A stretch of 49,859 bases of DNA, from the NCBI RefSeq assembly GCF_000003605.2, contig NW_003149656.1, positions 1-49,859 on the forward strand, written 5' to 3'. Source of the stretch: Saccoglossus kowalevskii. Taxonomy: Eukaryota; Hemichordata; Enteropneusta; Harrimaniidae. The translations under genes and the position numbers were made by a program. Below, piece after piece: positions 21,978 to 34,296 of the stretch. The notes beneath the pieces were generated by a model. The model searched no databases, was not told the origin of the DNA, and saw only the letters and a list, made by a program, of their open reading frames with translations. The number at the start of each line of letters is the position of its first letter. Positions within the stretch are counted from its first letter, which is position 1.

Positions 21978-22923
21978 ATGGCATTACATATTGACAACAC
22001 CCATTTTACAGCCAATGTTATGTTGAACTTATTACCGGTGTTAGATATTGCTGGTCGGTTTGATTGGAAGAATGTCTGCGGTTTCGTAGATGGTAAATCG
22101 CACAGCAAAGGTAAGTAAATGTGCTCTACTTTAAATAATTATGTCTCACCGAATTAACTTCAAAATGGATTATAGTGGTTTAGGTCACGTAATGTTGTAT
22201 CACGATTGCTACAGACACAAATATGTTTTTTTTATTTTTACAGGTAGTTATGTTGGCAGGAAATCAAGTCGCTATATCTACAGCGAGACACAGTCGGTTT
22301 TATTAGAAGTAATATTTACAACTACTACGGAGTATCTAAATCGCGACATGCGCAAGCGTATCGCCATAATTACCAACTTATCGGAAAAGTCAATTATGGT
22401 AAGTGAGAGCATTATGTATGCACCAAAGTATGTTATAATGTAAGCGAACAGTTTCTTGTTGTTCATTATACAACAATCTATTTTATTCACTTTTCAGAAG
22501 TGGTTTCAGAATCGTCGGAGTCAAAAACGGAGGCAAGAACGGAAAAGAGATGCCGTGTTATATGCTAAGCACCATCAAGCACCAATACAAAAGTTGAAAG
22601 AATCGACGACGCGTTTTCCGTCCGTGCGAAGTCGAGGAAAATCAGTGGACACTCGACTTGATGTCCTACCAGCAACGCCTTCCCTCCGGGAATATATTGG
22701 TGTTCCACAATCCAGTAGTACACCAAGGCATTGTAGTGATACGAAGATACAAAATTGCAGTACACATTCCAGTGGTATCCTGACAGACGTCTGTCAAAGT
22801 GAAATAGAAATATGTAGTACACCTTGTAAAGACGTGTCATCAGATTTGTCATTTAATGGAATTACTGATTTAGATCGTACTCTGTGTCCATTAGTCATTT
22901 GCGAAGCTTCATATTCTGTTTGA
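21978..22923 (+). CDS. Homeobox protein, array copy 10, Ser54 homeodomain
   Basis: Intact 237-residue copy; exons 21978-22110, 22244-22398 and 22498-22923. Homeodomain position 54 is Ser, with Glu at 60. Other changes are Tyr36 to Phe, Ser160 to Arg and Tyr195 to Cys; the last two are shared only with copy 13, about 7.5 kb away. In this copy intron 2 happens to stay open in the frame of exon 3 (TACAACAATC replaces TACAATAATC), but the acceptor and donor are intact, so splicing is still the better reading. Confidence 0.84.
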
Positions 22924-23110
22924 GAAAAGCATTTATTCGTGGTTAGTCATTTTAATTTCGTGTACATAATACGTTATAATAAAATATAAATAAAAAATAC
23001 ATATCGTGTATTCAAATATGAGTCAAGATGGAAAGGAACAGTGTGATCTGGTCAAACGTTGTGATGTAAAAAATAAAAATACCTTGCATACGAAGCAGGC
23101 GATATGCAGT

Positions 23111-23195
23111 GTCTCCGTGGCGCAACGGATAGCGCGTCGGACTTCTAGTTGAAACAGTTATTCGGAGGCTGTGGGTTCGAATCCCACCGGAGATG
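23111..23195 (+). tRNA. tRNA-Arg(UCU), first of pair after copy 10
   Basis: Consensus copy, followed by a TTTT terminator and then by the 365-base duplicated segment. Confidence 0.92.
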
Positions 23196-23475
23196 GCTCT
23201 TCTTTTAAGTCACGATGGACATGTTTTGTTCAAATTGTCGTCAATAGTCTTAACATATTGGACAGTTGTAGCTCTCCTCGGTACTAATAATTAGGAAAGA
23301 CCGAGACCGTCGACTGAGATTAAAATATTCTGCACGCATTTTGATGGAATGAACCAATATAAAAAAAATGGCTACCAATGGTATAAAAAGCCAACTGGTT
23401 GTAGCGATACAAGGTGTTTGGTGTTGTGATGTAACAAATAAAAATATCTTGCATATGAAGCAGGCGATATGCAGT

Positions 23476-23560
23476 GTCTCCGTGGCGCAACGGATAGCGC
23501 GTCGGACTTCTAGTTGAAACAGTTATTCGGAGGCTGTGGGTTCGAATTCCACCGGAGATG
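23476..23560 (+). tRNA. tRNA-Arg(UCU), second of pair after copy 10
   Basis: Stems and anticodon are intact. One T-arm change (C61 to T) makes a G-U pair and alters the last part of the B box. Its acceptor strand is the normal GTCTCCG, unlike the second copies at 7199 and 9839. Confidence 0.88.
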
Positions 23561-24622
23561 GCTCTTCTTTTAAGTCACGATGGACATGTTTTGTTCAAAT
23601 TGTTCTCAATGGTCTTAACATATTGGACAGTTGTAGCTCTCCTCGGTGCTAATAATTAGAAAGACCGAGACCGTCGACTGAGATTAAAATATTCTACACG
23701 GATTTTGATGTAATGAACCAAATACAAAAATGGCTACTAATGGTATAAAAAGCCAACTGATTGTAGCGATACTAGGTGTTTGATACGTGTTCTACACGAG
23801 CCTTTGTAAGATCAACCGAAATATAAAAATAATTACCTAATTCCATCAACATACATGTCCTTGCTTATCCCCAACGTCTACATGGAATGACGTTGAATGC
23901 TCTTTAACATGTTGTTGAAGCACCGTCACTCGGTAAATGTTGGTGAGTTGAAACATAATCAACCGGAACAATCACAGAGTTAGTGAGTTTTCACGATCCG
24001 CGGATTATTAATTAGCATTCCAATTATTAACACATTTGCCAAAAATTAACACATTTGCCATGATATTAGAAAGCCGGCATTTTTGAAAGAAAAGCAGTTC
24101 TCTATTGGATTGTTTTGTTCAATTTAACGTCAGTGTTCTGTCCGAATTAAACAGCAGTATCTTACCTATGTATCAATAATTAAAGAACACCAACGAGAGA
24201 AGAGCGTCGGATGAGATTTATAATTCCATACACATTTTGAAATGGTATACTCATTAATAAACACAACAAAATCGCCGCAGCCAGTAGACGTTTTTTGTTT
24301 TGTTTTGTCGAAGCGCCATCACTCGGTGAATACCGGCAAGTTCAATCATCAACAGCATTACACATCCGAGTTCCTGTGTCTTTTCACGTTATATGGTGTG
24401 TTAATTGGCATAACAACACTGCGAGTTAACACATTTGTAGCGCAAGTAAACAGACGGCATTTTACGGAAGGGGGCGGCAATCCATTGACAAAGTTTTCTT
24501 GAATATCCTTACAAATGCGAAAATTGGTATAGGAATTCGAAACTATAAATCAACCAAAACATACCACATGTGTATCATTGCTACACGCTTTCTCGTCCCA
24601 TGTGTATCGTATAAAGAATACT
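23561..24622 (+). promoter_or_regulatory. Spacer and promoter region of copy 11
   Basis: No gene was found. Upstream TATAAAAAG is at 23744-23752 and core TATAAA at 24544-24549. Block A and block B are present. Block B is of the ATACCGGCAAG type shared with copies 1, 2, 12 and 21, and its start-proximal T-run is interrupted by a G. Confidence 0.6.
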
Positions 24623-25570
24623 ATGGCATTACATATTGACAACACCCATTTTACAGCCAATGTTATGTTGAACTTATTACCGGTGTTAGATATTGCTGGT
24701 CGGTTTGATTGGAAGAATGTCTGCGGTTACGTAGATGGTAAATCGCACAGCAAAGGTAAGTAAATGTGCTCTACTTTAAATAATTATGTCTCACCGAATT
24801 AACTTCAAAATGGATTATAGTGGTTTAGGTCACGTAATGTTGTATCACGATTGCTACAGACACAAATATGTTTTTTTTTAATTTTTACAGGTAGTTATGT
24901 TGGCAGGAAATCAAGTCGCTATATCTACAGCGAGACACAGTCGGTTTTATTAGAAGTAATATTTACAACTACTACGGAGTATCTAAATCGCGACATGCGC
25001 AAGAGTATCGCCATAATTACCAACTTATCGGAAAAGTCAATTATGGTAAGTGAGAGCATTATGTATGCACCAAAGTATGTTATAATGTAAGCGAACAGTT
25101 TCTTGTTGTTCATTATACAATAATCTATTTTATTCACTTTTCAGAAGTGGTTTCAGAATCGTCGGAGTCAAAAACGGAGGCAAGAACGGAAAAGAGATGC
25201 CGTGTTATATGCTAAGCACCATCAAGCACCAATACAAATGTTGAACGAATCGACGACGCGTTTTCCGTCCGTGCGAAGTCGAGGAAAATCAGTGGACACT
25301 CGACTTGATGTCCTACCAGCAACGCCTTCCCTCAGTGAATATATTGGTGTTCCACAATCCAGTAGTACACCAAGGCATTGAAGTGATACGAAGATACAAA
25401 ATTGCAGTACACATTCCAGTGGTATCCTGACCGACGTCTATCAAAGTGAAATAGAAATATGTAGTACACCTTGTAAAGACGTGTCATCAGATTTGTCATT
25501 TAATGGAATTACTGATTTAGATCGTACTCTGTGTCCATTAGTCATTTGCGAAGCTTCATATTCTGTTTGA
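24623..25570 (+). pseudogene. Homeobox protein, array copy 11, C-terminal nonsense
   Basis: Exons are 24623-24755, 24891-25045 and 25145-25570 with good splice sites. Codon 175 is TGA (25379-25381) instead of TGT, so a 174-residue protein with the whole homeodomain but without the last 63 residues is predicted. Other changes are Arg83 to Ser (homeodomain position 31, normally a basic phosphate contact), Gly54 to Ser, Lys128 to Met and Lys130 to Asn. It might make a truncated DNA-binding protein; the loss of Arg83 makes full function less likely. Confidence 0.78.
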
Positions 25571-25757
25571 GAAAAGCATTTATTCGTGGTTAGTCATTTT
25601 AATTTCGTGTACATAATACGTTATAATAAAATATAAATAAAAAATACATATTGTGTATTCAATTATGAGTCAAGATCGAAAGGAGCAGTGTGATCTGGTC
25701 AAACGTTGTGATGTAAAAAATAAAAATACCTTGCATACGAAGCAGGCGATATGCAGT

Positions 25758-25842
25758 GTCTCCGTGGCGCAACGGATAGCGCGTCGGACTTCTAGTTGAA
25801 AAAGTTATTCGGAGGCTGTGGGTTCGAATCCCACCGGAGATG
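25758..25842 (+). tRNA. tRNA-Arg(UCU), after copy 11
   Basis: All stems, anticodon TCT and both promoter boxes are intact. The intron has the TTGAAAAAGTT form. Confidence 0.92.
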
Positions 25843-26905
25843 GCTCTTCTTTTAAGTCACGATGGACATGTTTTGTTCAAATTGTCGTCAATAGTCTTAA
25901 CATATTGGACAGTTGTAGCTCTCCTCGGTACTAATAATTAGGAAAGACCGAGACCGTCGACTGAGATTAAAATATTCTGCATGCATTTTGATGTAATGAA
26001 CCAATATAAAAAAATGGCTACTAATGGTATAAAAAGCCAACTGATTGTAGCAATACTAGGTGTTTGATATGTGTTCTACACGAGCCTTTGTAAGATCAAC
26101 CAAAATAAAAAAAAAATTACCTAATTCCATCAACATACATGTCCTTGCTTATCCCCAACGTCTACATGGAATGACGTTGAATGCTCTTTAACATGTTATT
26201 GAAGCACAGTCACTCGACAAATGTTGGTGAGTTGAAACATAATCAACCAGAACAATCACAGAGTTAGTGAGTTTTCACGACCCGCGGTTTATTAATTAGC
26301 ATTCCAATTGTTAACACATTTGCCAATAGTTAACACATTTGCCACGATATTAGAAAGCCGGCATTTTTGAAAGAAAAGCAGTTCTCTATTGGCTTGTTTT
26401 GTTCAATTTAACGTCAGTCTTCTGTCCGAATTAAACAGCAGTATCTTACCTAAGTGTCAATAATTAAAGAGCACCAAAGAGAGAAGAGCGTCGGATGATA
26501 TTTATAATTCCATACACATTTTGAAATGGTATACTCATTAATAAACACAACAAAATCGCCGCAGCCAGTAGACGTTTTTTTTTTGTTTTGTCGAAGCGCC
26601 ATCACTCGGTGAATACCGGCAAGTTCAATCATCAACAGCATTACACATCCGAGTTCCTGTGTCTTTTCACGTTATATGGAGTGTTAATTGGCATAACAAC
26701 ACTGCGAGTTAACACATTTGTAGCGCAAGTAAACAGACGGCATTTTACAGAAGGGGGCGGCAATCCATTGACAAAGTTTTCTTGAATATCCTTACAAATG
26801 CGAAAATTGGTATAAGAATTCGAAACTATAAATCAACCAAAACATACCACATGTGTATCATTGCTATACGCTTTCTCGTCCCATGCGTATCGTATAAAGA
26901 ATACT
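25843..26905 (+). promoter_or_regulatory. Spacer and promoter region of copy 12
   Basis: No gene was found. Upstream TATAAAAAG is at 26028-26036 and core TATAAA at 26827-26832. It is nearly identical to the spacer of copy 2, 23.5 kb to the left, and carries a longer A-run near 26106. Confidence 0.6.
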
Positions 26906-27853
26906 ATGGCATTACATATTGACAACACCCATTTTATAGCCTATGTTATGTTGAACTTATTACCGGTGTTAGATATTGCTGGTCGGTTTGATTGGAAGAA
27001 TGTCTGCGGTTACGTAGATGGTAAATCGCACAGCAAAGGTAAGTAAATGTGCTCTACTTTAAATAATTATGTCTCACCGAATTAACTTCAAAATGGATTA
27101 TAGTGGTTTAGGTCACGTAATGTTGTATCACGATTGCTACAGACACAAATATGTGTTTTTTTTTATTTTTACAGGTAGTTATGTTGGCAGGAAATCAAGT
27201 CGCTATATCTACAGCGAGACACAGTCGGTTTTATTAGAAGTAATATTTACAACTACTACGGAGTATCTAAATCGCGACATGCGCAAGCGTATCGCCATAA
27301 TTACCAACTTATCGGAAAAGTCAATTATGGTAAGTGAGAGCATTATGTATGCACCAAAGTATGTTATAATGTAAGCGAACAGTTTCTTGTTGTTCATTAT
27401 ACAATAATCTATTTTATTCACTTTTCAGAAGTGGTTTCAGAATCGTCGGGGTCAAAAACGGAGGCAAAACGGAAAAGAGATGCTCGTGTTATATGCTAAG
27501 CACCATCAAGCACCAATACAAAGTTGAAAGATCGACGACGCGTTTTTCGTCCGTGCGAAGTCGAGGAAAATCAGTGGACACTCGACTTGATGTCCTACCA
27601 CGCAACGCCTTCCCTCAGTGAATATATTGGTGTTCCACAATCCAGTAGTACACCAAGGCATTGTAGTGATACGAAGATACAAAATTGCAATACACATTCC
27701 AGTGGTATCCTGGCAGACGTCTATCAAAGTGAAATAGAAATATGTAGTACACCTTGTAAAGACGTGTCATCAGATTTGTCATTTAATGGAATTACTGATT
27801 TAGATCGTACTCTGTGTCCATTAGTCATTTGCGAAGCTTCATATTCTGTTTGA
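26906..27853 (+). pseudogene. Homeobox protein, array copy 12, indel cluster in exon 3
   Basis: Exons would be 26906-27038, 27175-27329 and 27429-27853. Five one-base indels fall between about 27465 and 27605 (three losses and two gains). The first two restore the frame, but the third creates TGA at 27525-27527, giving about 128 residues: the homeodomain is nearly complete (last residue changed to Asn) and the tail is lost. Thr11 to Ile and Asn13 to Tyr are unique. Exons 1 and 2 are otherwise normal. The clustering of indels in so young a copy may reflect sequence error. Confidence 0.75.
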
Positions 27854-28040
27854 GAAAAGCATTTATTCGTGGTTAGTCATTTTAATTTCGTGTACATAAT
27901 ACGTTATAATAAAATATAAATACAAAATACATATTGTGTATTCAATTATGAGTCAAGATCGAAAGGAACAGTGTGATCTGGTCAAACGTTGTGATGTAAA
28001 AAACAAAAATACCTTGCATACGAAGCAGGCGATATGCAGT

Positions 28041-28125
28041 GTCTCCGTGGCGCAACGGATAGCGCGTCGGACTTCTAGTTGAAACAGTTATTCGGAGGCT
28101 GTGGGTTCGAATCCCACCGGAGATG
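28041..28125 (+). tRNA. tRNA-Arg(UCU), first of pair after copy 12
   Basis: Consensus copy; stems, TCT anticodon, intron, A and B boxes and TTTT run are intact. Confidence 0.92.
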
Positions 28126-28405
28126 GCTCTTCTTTTAAGTCACGATGGACATGTTTTGTTCAAATTGTCGTCAATAGTCTTAACATATTGGACAGTTGTA
28201 GCTCTCCTCGGTACTAATAATTAGGAAAGACCGAGACCGTCGACTGAGATTAAAATATTCTGCACGCATTTTGATGGAATGAACCAATATAAAAAAAATG
28301 GCTACCAATGGTATAAAAAGCCAACTGGTTGTAGCGATACAAGGTGTTTGGTGTTGTGATGTAACAAATAAAAATATCTTGCATATGAAGCAGGCGATAT
28401 GCAGT

Positions 28406-28490
28406 GTCTCCGTGGCGCAACGGATAGCGCGTCGGACTTCTAGTTGAAACAGTTATTCGGAGGCTGTGGGTTCGAATCCCACCGGAGATG
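28406..28490 (+). tRNA. tRNA-Arg(UCU), second of pair after copy 12
   Basis: Consensus sequence, with no decay despite being the duplicated member. The downstream run is CTTCTTTAAAG, so only TTT remains as terminator, which may allow some read-through. Confidence 0.9.
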
Positions 28491-29531
28491 GCTCTTCTTT
28501 AAAGTCACGATGGACATGTTTTGTTCAAATTGTCGTCAATGGTCTTAACATATTGGACAGTTGTAGCTCTCCTCGGTGCTAATAATTAGAAAGACCGAGA
28601 CCGTCGACTGAGATTAAAATATTCTACACGCAAATACAAAAATGGCTACTAATGGTATAAAAAGCCAACTGATTGGAGCGATACTAGGTGTTTGATACGT
28701 GTTCTACACGAGCCTTTGTAAGATCAACCGAAATATAAAAATAATTACCTAATTCCATCAACATACATGTCCTTGCTTATCCCCAACGTCTACATGGAAT
28801 GACGTTGAATGCTCTTTAACATGTTGTTGAAGCACCGTCACTCGGTAAATGTTGGTGAGTTGAAACATAATCAACCAGAACAATCACAGAGTTAGTGAGT
28901 TTTCACGATCTGCGGATTATTAATTAGCATTCCAATTATTAACACATTTGCCAAAAGTTAACACATTTGCCATGATATTAGAAAGCCGGCATTTTTGAAA
29001 GAAAAGCAGTTCTCTATTGGCTTGTTTTGTTCAATTTAACGTCAGTCGTCTGTCCGAATAAAACAGCAGTATCTTACCTAAGTGTCAATAATTAAAGAAC
29101 ACCAAAGAGAGAAGAGCGTCGGATGAGATTTATAATTCCATACACATTTTGAAATGGTATACTCATTAATAAACACAACAAAATCGCCGCAGCCAGTAGA
29201 CGTTTTTTTTGTTTTGTCGAAGCGCCATCACTCGGTGAATACCGGCAAGTTCAATCATTAACAGCTTTACACATCCGAGTTCCTGTGTCTTTTCACGTTA
29301 TATGGAGTGTTAATTGGCATAACAACACTGCGAGTTAACACATTTGTAGCGCAAGTAAACAGACGGCATTTTACAGAAGGGGGCGGCAATCCATTGACAA
29401 AGTTTTCTTGAATATCCTTACAAATGCGAAAATTGGTATAGGAATTCGAAACTATAAATCAACCAAAACATACCACATGTGTATCATTGCTACACGCTTT
29501 CTCGTCCCATGCGTATCGTATAAAGAATACT
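28491..29531 (+). promoter_or_regulatory. Spacer and promoter region of copy 13
   Basis: No gene was found. A small deletion joins CTACACG to CAAATACAAA near 28630; the same deletion occurs before copy 17. Upstream TATAAAAAG is at 28656-28664 and core TATAAA at 29453-29458. Confidence 0.6.
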
Positions 29532-30480
29532 ATGGCATTACATATTGACAACACCCATTTTACAGCCAATGTTATGTTGAACATATTACCGGTGTTAGAT
29601 ATTGCTGGTCGGTTTGATTGGAAGAATGTCTGCGGTTACGTAGATGGTAAATCGCACAGCAAAGGTAAGTAAATGTGCTTTACTTTAAATAATTATGTCT
29701 CACCGAATTAACTTCAAAATGGATTATAGTGGTTTAGGTCACGTAATGTTGTATCACGATTGCTACAGACACAAATATGTGTTTTTTTTTATTTTTACAG
29801 GTAGTTATGTTGGCAGGAAATCAAGTCGCTATATCTACAGCGAGACACAGTCGGTTTTATTAGAAGTAATATTTACAACTACTACGGAGTATCTAAATCG
29901 CGACATGCGCAAGCGTATCGCCATAATTACCAACTTATCGGAAAAGTCAATTATGGTAAGTGAGAGCATTATGTATGCACCAAAGTATGTTATAATGTAA
30001 GCGAACAGTTTCTTGTTGTTCATTATACAATAATCTATTTTATTCACTTTTCAGAAGTGGTTTCAGAATCGTCGGAGTCAAAAACGGAGGCAAGAACGGA
30101 AAAGAGATGCCGTGTTATATGCTAAGCACCACCAAGCACCAATACAAAAGTTGAAAGAATCGACGACGCGTTTTCCGTCCGTGCGAAGTCGAGGAAAATC
30201 AGTGGACACTCGACTTGATGTCCTACCAGCAACGCCTTCCCTCCGGGAATATATTGGTGTTCCACAATCCAGTAGTACACCAAGGCATTGTAGTGATACG
30301 AAGATACAAAATTGCAGTACACATTCCAGTGGTATCCTGACAGACGTCTGTCAAAGTGAAATAGAAATATGTAGTACACCTTGTAAAGACGTGTCATCAG
30401 ATTTGTCATTTAATGGAATTACTGATTTAGATCGTACTCTGTGTCCATTAGTCATTTGCGAAGCTTCATATTCTGTTTGA
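29532..30480 (+). CDS. Homeobox protein, array copy 13, Ser54 homeodomain
   Basis: Intact 237-residue copy; exons 29532-29664, 29801-29955 and 30055-30480. Homeodomain position 54 is Ser. Ser160 to Arg and Tyr195 to Cys are shared only with copy 10, and Leu18 to Ile with copies 5, 6, 14, 15, 17 and 18. Exon 3 therefore groups with copy 10 while exon 1 groups with copy 14, another sign of exchange between units. Confidence 0.84.
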
Positions 30481-30667
30481 GAAAAGCATTTATTCGTGGT
30501 TAGTCATTTTAATTTCGTGTACATAATACGTTAAAATAAAATATAAATAAAAAATACATATCGTGTATTCAATTATGAGTCAAGATGGAAAGGAACAGTG
30601 TGATCTGGTCAAACGTTGTGATGTAAAAAATAAAAATACCTTGCATACGAAGCAGGCGATATGCAGT

Positions 30668-30752
30668 GTCTCCGTGGCGCAACGGATAGTGCGTCGGACT
30701 TCTAGTTGAAACAGTTATTCGGAGGCTGTGGGTTCGAATCCCACCGGAGATG
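30668..30752 (+). tRNA. tRNA-Arg(UCU), after copy 13
   Basis: One D-stem change (C23 to T) is tolerated as a G-U pair; the rest is consensus. Confidence 0.9.
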
Positions 30753-31811
30753 GCTCTTCTTTTAAGTCACGATGGACATGTTTTGTTCAAATTGTCGTCA
30801 ATGGTCTTAACATATTGGACAGTTGTAGCTCTCCTCGGTGCTAATAATTAGAAAGACCGAGACCGTCGACTGAGATTAAAATATTCTACACGGATTTTGA
30901 TGTAATGAACCAAATACAAAAATGGCTACTAATGGTATAAAAAGCCAACTGATTGTAGCGATACTAGGTGTTTGATACGTGTTCTACACGAGCCTTTGTA
31001 AGATCAACCGAAATATAAAAATAATTACCTAATTCCATCAACATACATGTCCTTGCTTATCCCCAACGTCTACATGGAATGACGTTGAATGCTCTTTAAC
31101 ATGTTGTTGAAGCACCGTCACTCGGTAAATGTTGGTGAGTTGAAACATAATCAACCAGAACAATCACAGAGTTAGTGAGTTTTCACGATCCGCGGATTAT
31201 TAATTAGCATTCCAATTATTAACACATTTGCCAAAAGTTAACACATTTGCCATGATATTAGAAAGCCGGCATTTTTGAAAGAAAAGCAGTTCTCTATTGG
31301 CTTGTTTTGTTCAATTTAACGTCAGTCTTCTGTCCGAATTAAACAGCAGTATCTTACCTAAGTGTCAATAATTAAAGAACACCAAAGAGAGAAGAGCGTC
31401 GGATGAGATTTATAATTCCATACACATTTTGAAATGGTATACTCATTAATAAACACAACAAAATCGCCGCAGCCAGTAGACGTTTTTTTTGTTTTGTCGA
31501 AGCGCCATCACTCGGTGAATGCCGGCAAGTTCAATCATTAACAGCTTTACACATCCGAGTTCCTGTGTCTTTTCACGTTATATGGAGTGTTAATTGGCAT
31601 AACAACACTGCCAGTTAACACATTTGTAGCGCAAGTAAACAGACGGCATTTTACAGAAGGGGGCGGCAATCCTTTGACAAAGTTTTCTTGAATATCCTTA
31701 CAAATGCGAAAATTGGTATAGGAATTCGAAACTATAAAGCAACCAAAACATACCACATGTGTATCATTGCTACACGCTTTCTCGTCCCATGCGTATCGTA
31801 TAAAGAATACT
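30753..31811 (+). promoter_or_regulatory. Spacer and promoter region of copy 14
   Basis: No gene was found. Upstream TATAAAAAG is at 30936-30944 and core TATAAA (followed by GC instead of TC) at 31733-31738. Blocks A and B are intact. Confidence 0.6.
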
Positions 31812-32758
31812 ATGGCATTACATATTGACAACACCCATTTTACAGCCAATGTTATGTTGAACATATTACCGGTGTTAGATATTGCTGGTCGGTTTGATTG
31901 GAAGAATGTCTGCGGTTACGTAGATGGTAAATCGCACAGCAAAGGTAAGTAAATGTGCTCTACTTTAAATAATTATGTCTCACCGAATTAACTTCAAAAT
32001 GGATTATAGTGGTTTAGGTCACGTAATGTTGTATCACGATTGCTACAGACACAAATATGTGTTTTTTTATTTTTACAGGTAGTTATGTTGGCAGGAAATC
32101 AAGTCGCTATATCTACAGCGAGACACAGTCGGTTTTATTAGAAGTAATATTTACAACTACTACTGAGTATCTAAATCGCGACATGCGCAAGCGTATCGCC
32201 ATAATTACCAACTTATCGGAAAAGTCAATTATGGTAAGTGAGAGCATTATGTATGCACCAAAGTATGTTATAATGTAAGCGAACTGTTTCTTGTTGTTCA
32301 TTATACAATAATCTATTTTATTCACTTTTCAGAAGTGGTTTCAGAATCGTCGGGGTCAAAAACGGAGGCAAGAACGGAAAAGAGATGCCGTGTTATATGC
32401 TAAGCACCATCAAGCACCAATACAAAAGTTGAAAGAATCGACGACGCGTTTTCCGTCCGTGCGAAGTCGAGGAAAATCAGTGGACACTCGACTTGATGTC
32501 CTACCAGCAACGCCTTCCCTCAGTGAATATATTGGTGTTCCACAATCCAGTAGTACACCAAGGCATTGTAGTGATACGAAGATACAAAATTGCAGTACAC
32601 ATTCCAGTGGTATCCTGACAGACGTCTATCAAAGTGAAATAGAAATATGTAGTACACCTTGTAAAGACGTGTCATCAGATTTGTCATTTAATGGAATTAC
32701 TGATTTAGATCGTACTCTGTGTCCATTAGTCATTTGCGAAGCTTCATATTCTGTTTGA
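31812..32758 (+). CDS. Homeobox protein, array copy 14
   Basis: Intact 237-residue copy; exons 31812-31944, 32079-32233 and 32333-32758. Leu18 to Ile is the only change from the majority protein. One silent change is visible in exon 2 (ACTGAG for ACGGAG). Two tRNA genes follow, both with weakened D-arm features. Confidence 0.86.
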
Positions 32759-32945
32759 GAAAAGCATTTATTCGTGGTTAGTCATTTTAATTTCGTGTAC
32801 ATAATACGTTATAATAAAATATAAATAAAAAATACATATTGTGTATTCAATTATGAGTCAAGATCGAAAGGAACAGTGTGATCTGGTCAAACGTTGTGAT
32901 GTAAAAAATAAAAATACCTTGCATACGAAGCAGGCGATATGCAGT

Positions 32946-33030
32946 GTCTCCGTGGCGCAACGAATAGCGCGTCGGACTTCTAGTTGAAAAAGTTATTCGG
33001 AGGCTGTGGGTTCGAATCCCACCGGAGATG
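32946..33030 (+). tRNA. tRNA-Arg(UCU), first of pair after copy 14
   Basis: Stems and anticodon are intact, but the D loop reads AACGAATAGC. One of the two conserved G bases that pack against the T loop is A, which may weaken tertiary folding. Shared with the tRNA at 35431. Confidence 0.85.
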
Positions 33031-33310
33031 GCTCTTCTTTTAAGTCACGATGGACATGTTTTGTTCAAATTGTCGTCAATAGTCTTAACATATTGGACAG
33101 TTGTAGCTCTCCTCGGTACTAATAATTAGGAAAGACCGAGACCGTCGACTGAGATTAAAATATTCTGCACGCATTTTGATGGAATGAACCAATATAAAAA
33201 AAATGGCTACCAATGGTATAAAAAGCCAACTGGTTGTAGCGATACAAGGTGTTTGGTGATGTGATGTAACAAATAAAAATATCTTGCATATGAAGCAGGC
33301 GGTATGCTGT

Positions 33311-33395
33311 GTCTCCATGGCGCAACGGATAGCTCGTCGGACTTCTAGTTGAAAAAGTTATTCGGGGGCTGTGGGTTCGAATCCCACCGGAGATG
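33311..33395 (+). tRNA. tRNA-Arg-like gene, second of pair after copy 14, degraded
   Basis: Anticodon TCT is kept. G7 is A (A-C mismatch with C66), G24 is T (breaks a D-stem pair), and an extra G-rich change lies before the variable loop (TTCGGGGGC). The terminator run is also altered (GTTCTGCTTTTAAG, TTTT kept). It belongs to a decayed sub-type with 35796 and 44174. Confidence 0.75.
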
Positions 33396-34296
33396 GTTCT
33401 GCTTTTAAGTCACGATGGATTTGTTTTGTTAAAATCGTCGTCAATAGTCTTAACATATTGGACAGTTATAGCTCTCCTCGGTGCTAATAATTAGAAAGAC
33501 CGAGACCGTCGACTGAGATTAAAATATTCTACACGGATTTTGATGTAATGAACCAAATACAAAAATGGCTACTAATGGTATAAAAAGCCAACTGATTGTA
33601 GCGATACTAGGTGTTTGATATGTGTTGTACACGAGCCTTTGTAAGATCAACCGAAATATAAAAATTATTACCTAATTCCATCAACATACATGTCCTTGCT
33701 TATCCCCACATTTGCCAATAGTTAACAAATTTGCCACGATATTAGAAAGCCGGCATTTTTGAAAGAAAAGCAGTTCTCTATTGGCTTGTTTTGTTCAATT
33801 TAACGTCAGTCTTCTGTCCGAATTAAACAGCAGTATCTTACCTAAGTGTCAATAATTAAAGAACACCAAAGAGAGAAGAGCGTCGGATGAGATTTATAAT
33901 TCCATACACATTTTGAAATGGTATACTCATTAATAAACACAACAAAATCGCCGCAGCCAGTAGACGTTTTTTTTTGTTTTGTCGAAGCGCCATCACTCGG
34001 TGAATGCCGGCAAGTTCAATCATTAACAGCTTTACACATCCGAGTTCCTGTGTCTTTTCACGTTATATGGAGTGTTAATTGGCATAACAACACTGCCAGT
34101 TAACACATTTGTAGCGCAAGTAAACAGCCGGCATTTTACAGAAGGGGGCGGCAATCCATTGACAAAGTTTTCTTGAATATCCTTACAAATGCGAAAATTG
34201 GTATAGGAATTCGAAACTATAAAGCAACCCAAACATACCACATGTGTATCATTGCTACACGCTTTCTCGTCCCATGCGTATCGTATAAAGAATACT
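33396..34296 (+). promoter_or_regulatory. Spacer and promoter region of copy 15, partial block A deletion
   Basis: No gene was found. Upstream TATAAAAAG is at 33579-33587 and core TATAAA at 34218-34223. About 155 bases are missing near 33709, where TTATCCCCA runs straight into CACATTTGCC. This removes the 5' half of block A and one of the two GTTAACACATTTGCC repeats. Confidence 0.65.

Noticed and set aside
22565-22852. Antisense open frame of 95 residues within exon 3 (also at 30122)
   Set aside because: It exists only in copies 10 and 13 because of one shared variant; the sense frame carries the homeodomain signature.
22456-22923. Longer exon 3 frame in copy 10 starting within intron 2
   Set aside because: A single base change opens the intron in this copy only; the acceptor, donor and homeodomain continuity favour splicing.
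31547-31864. Antisense open frame of about 105 residues over exon 1 and the promoter (also near 34032, 41219 and 48532)
   Set aside because: It is open only in some units, is broken by single changes in others, and runs opposite to the well-supported spliced gene.
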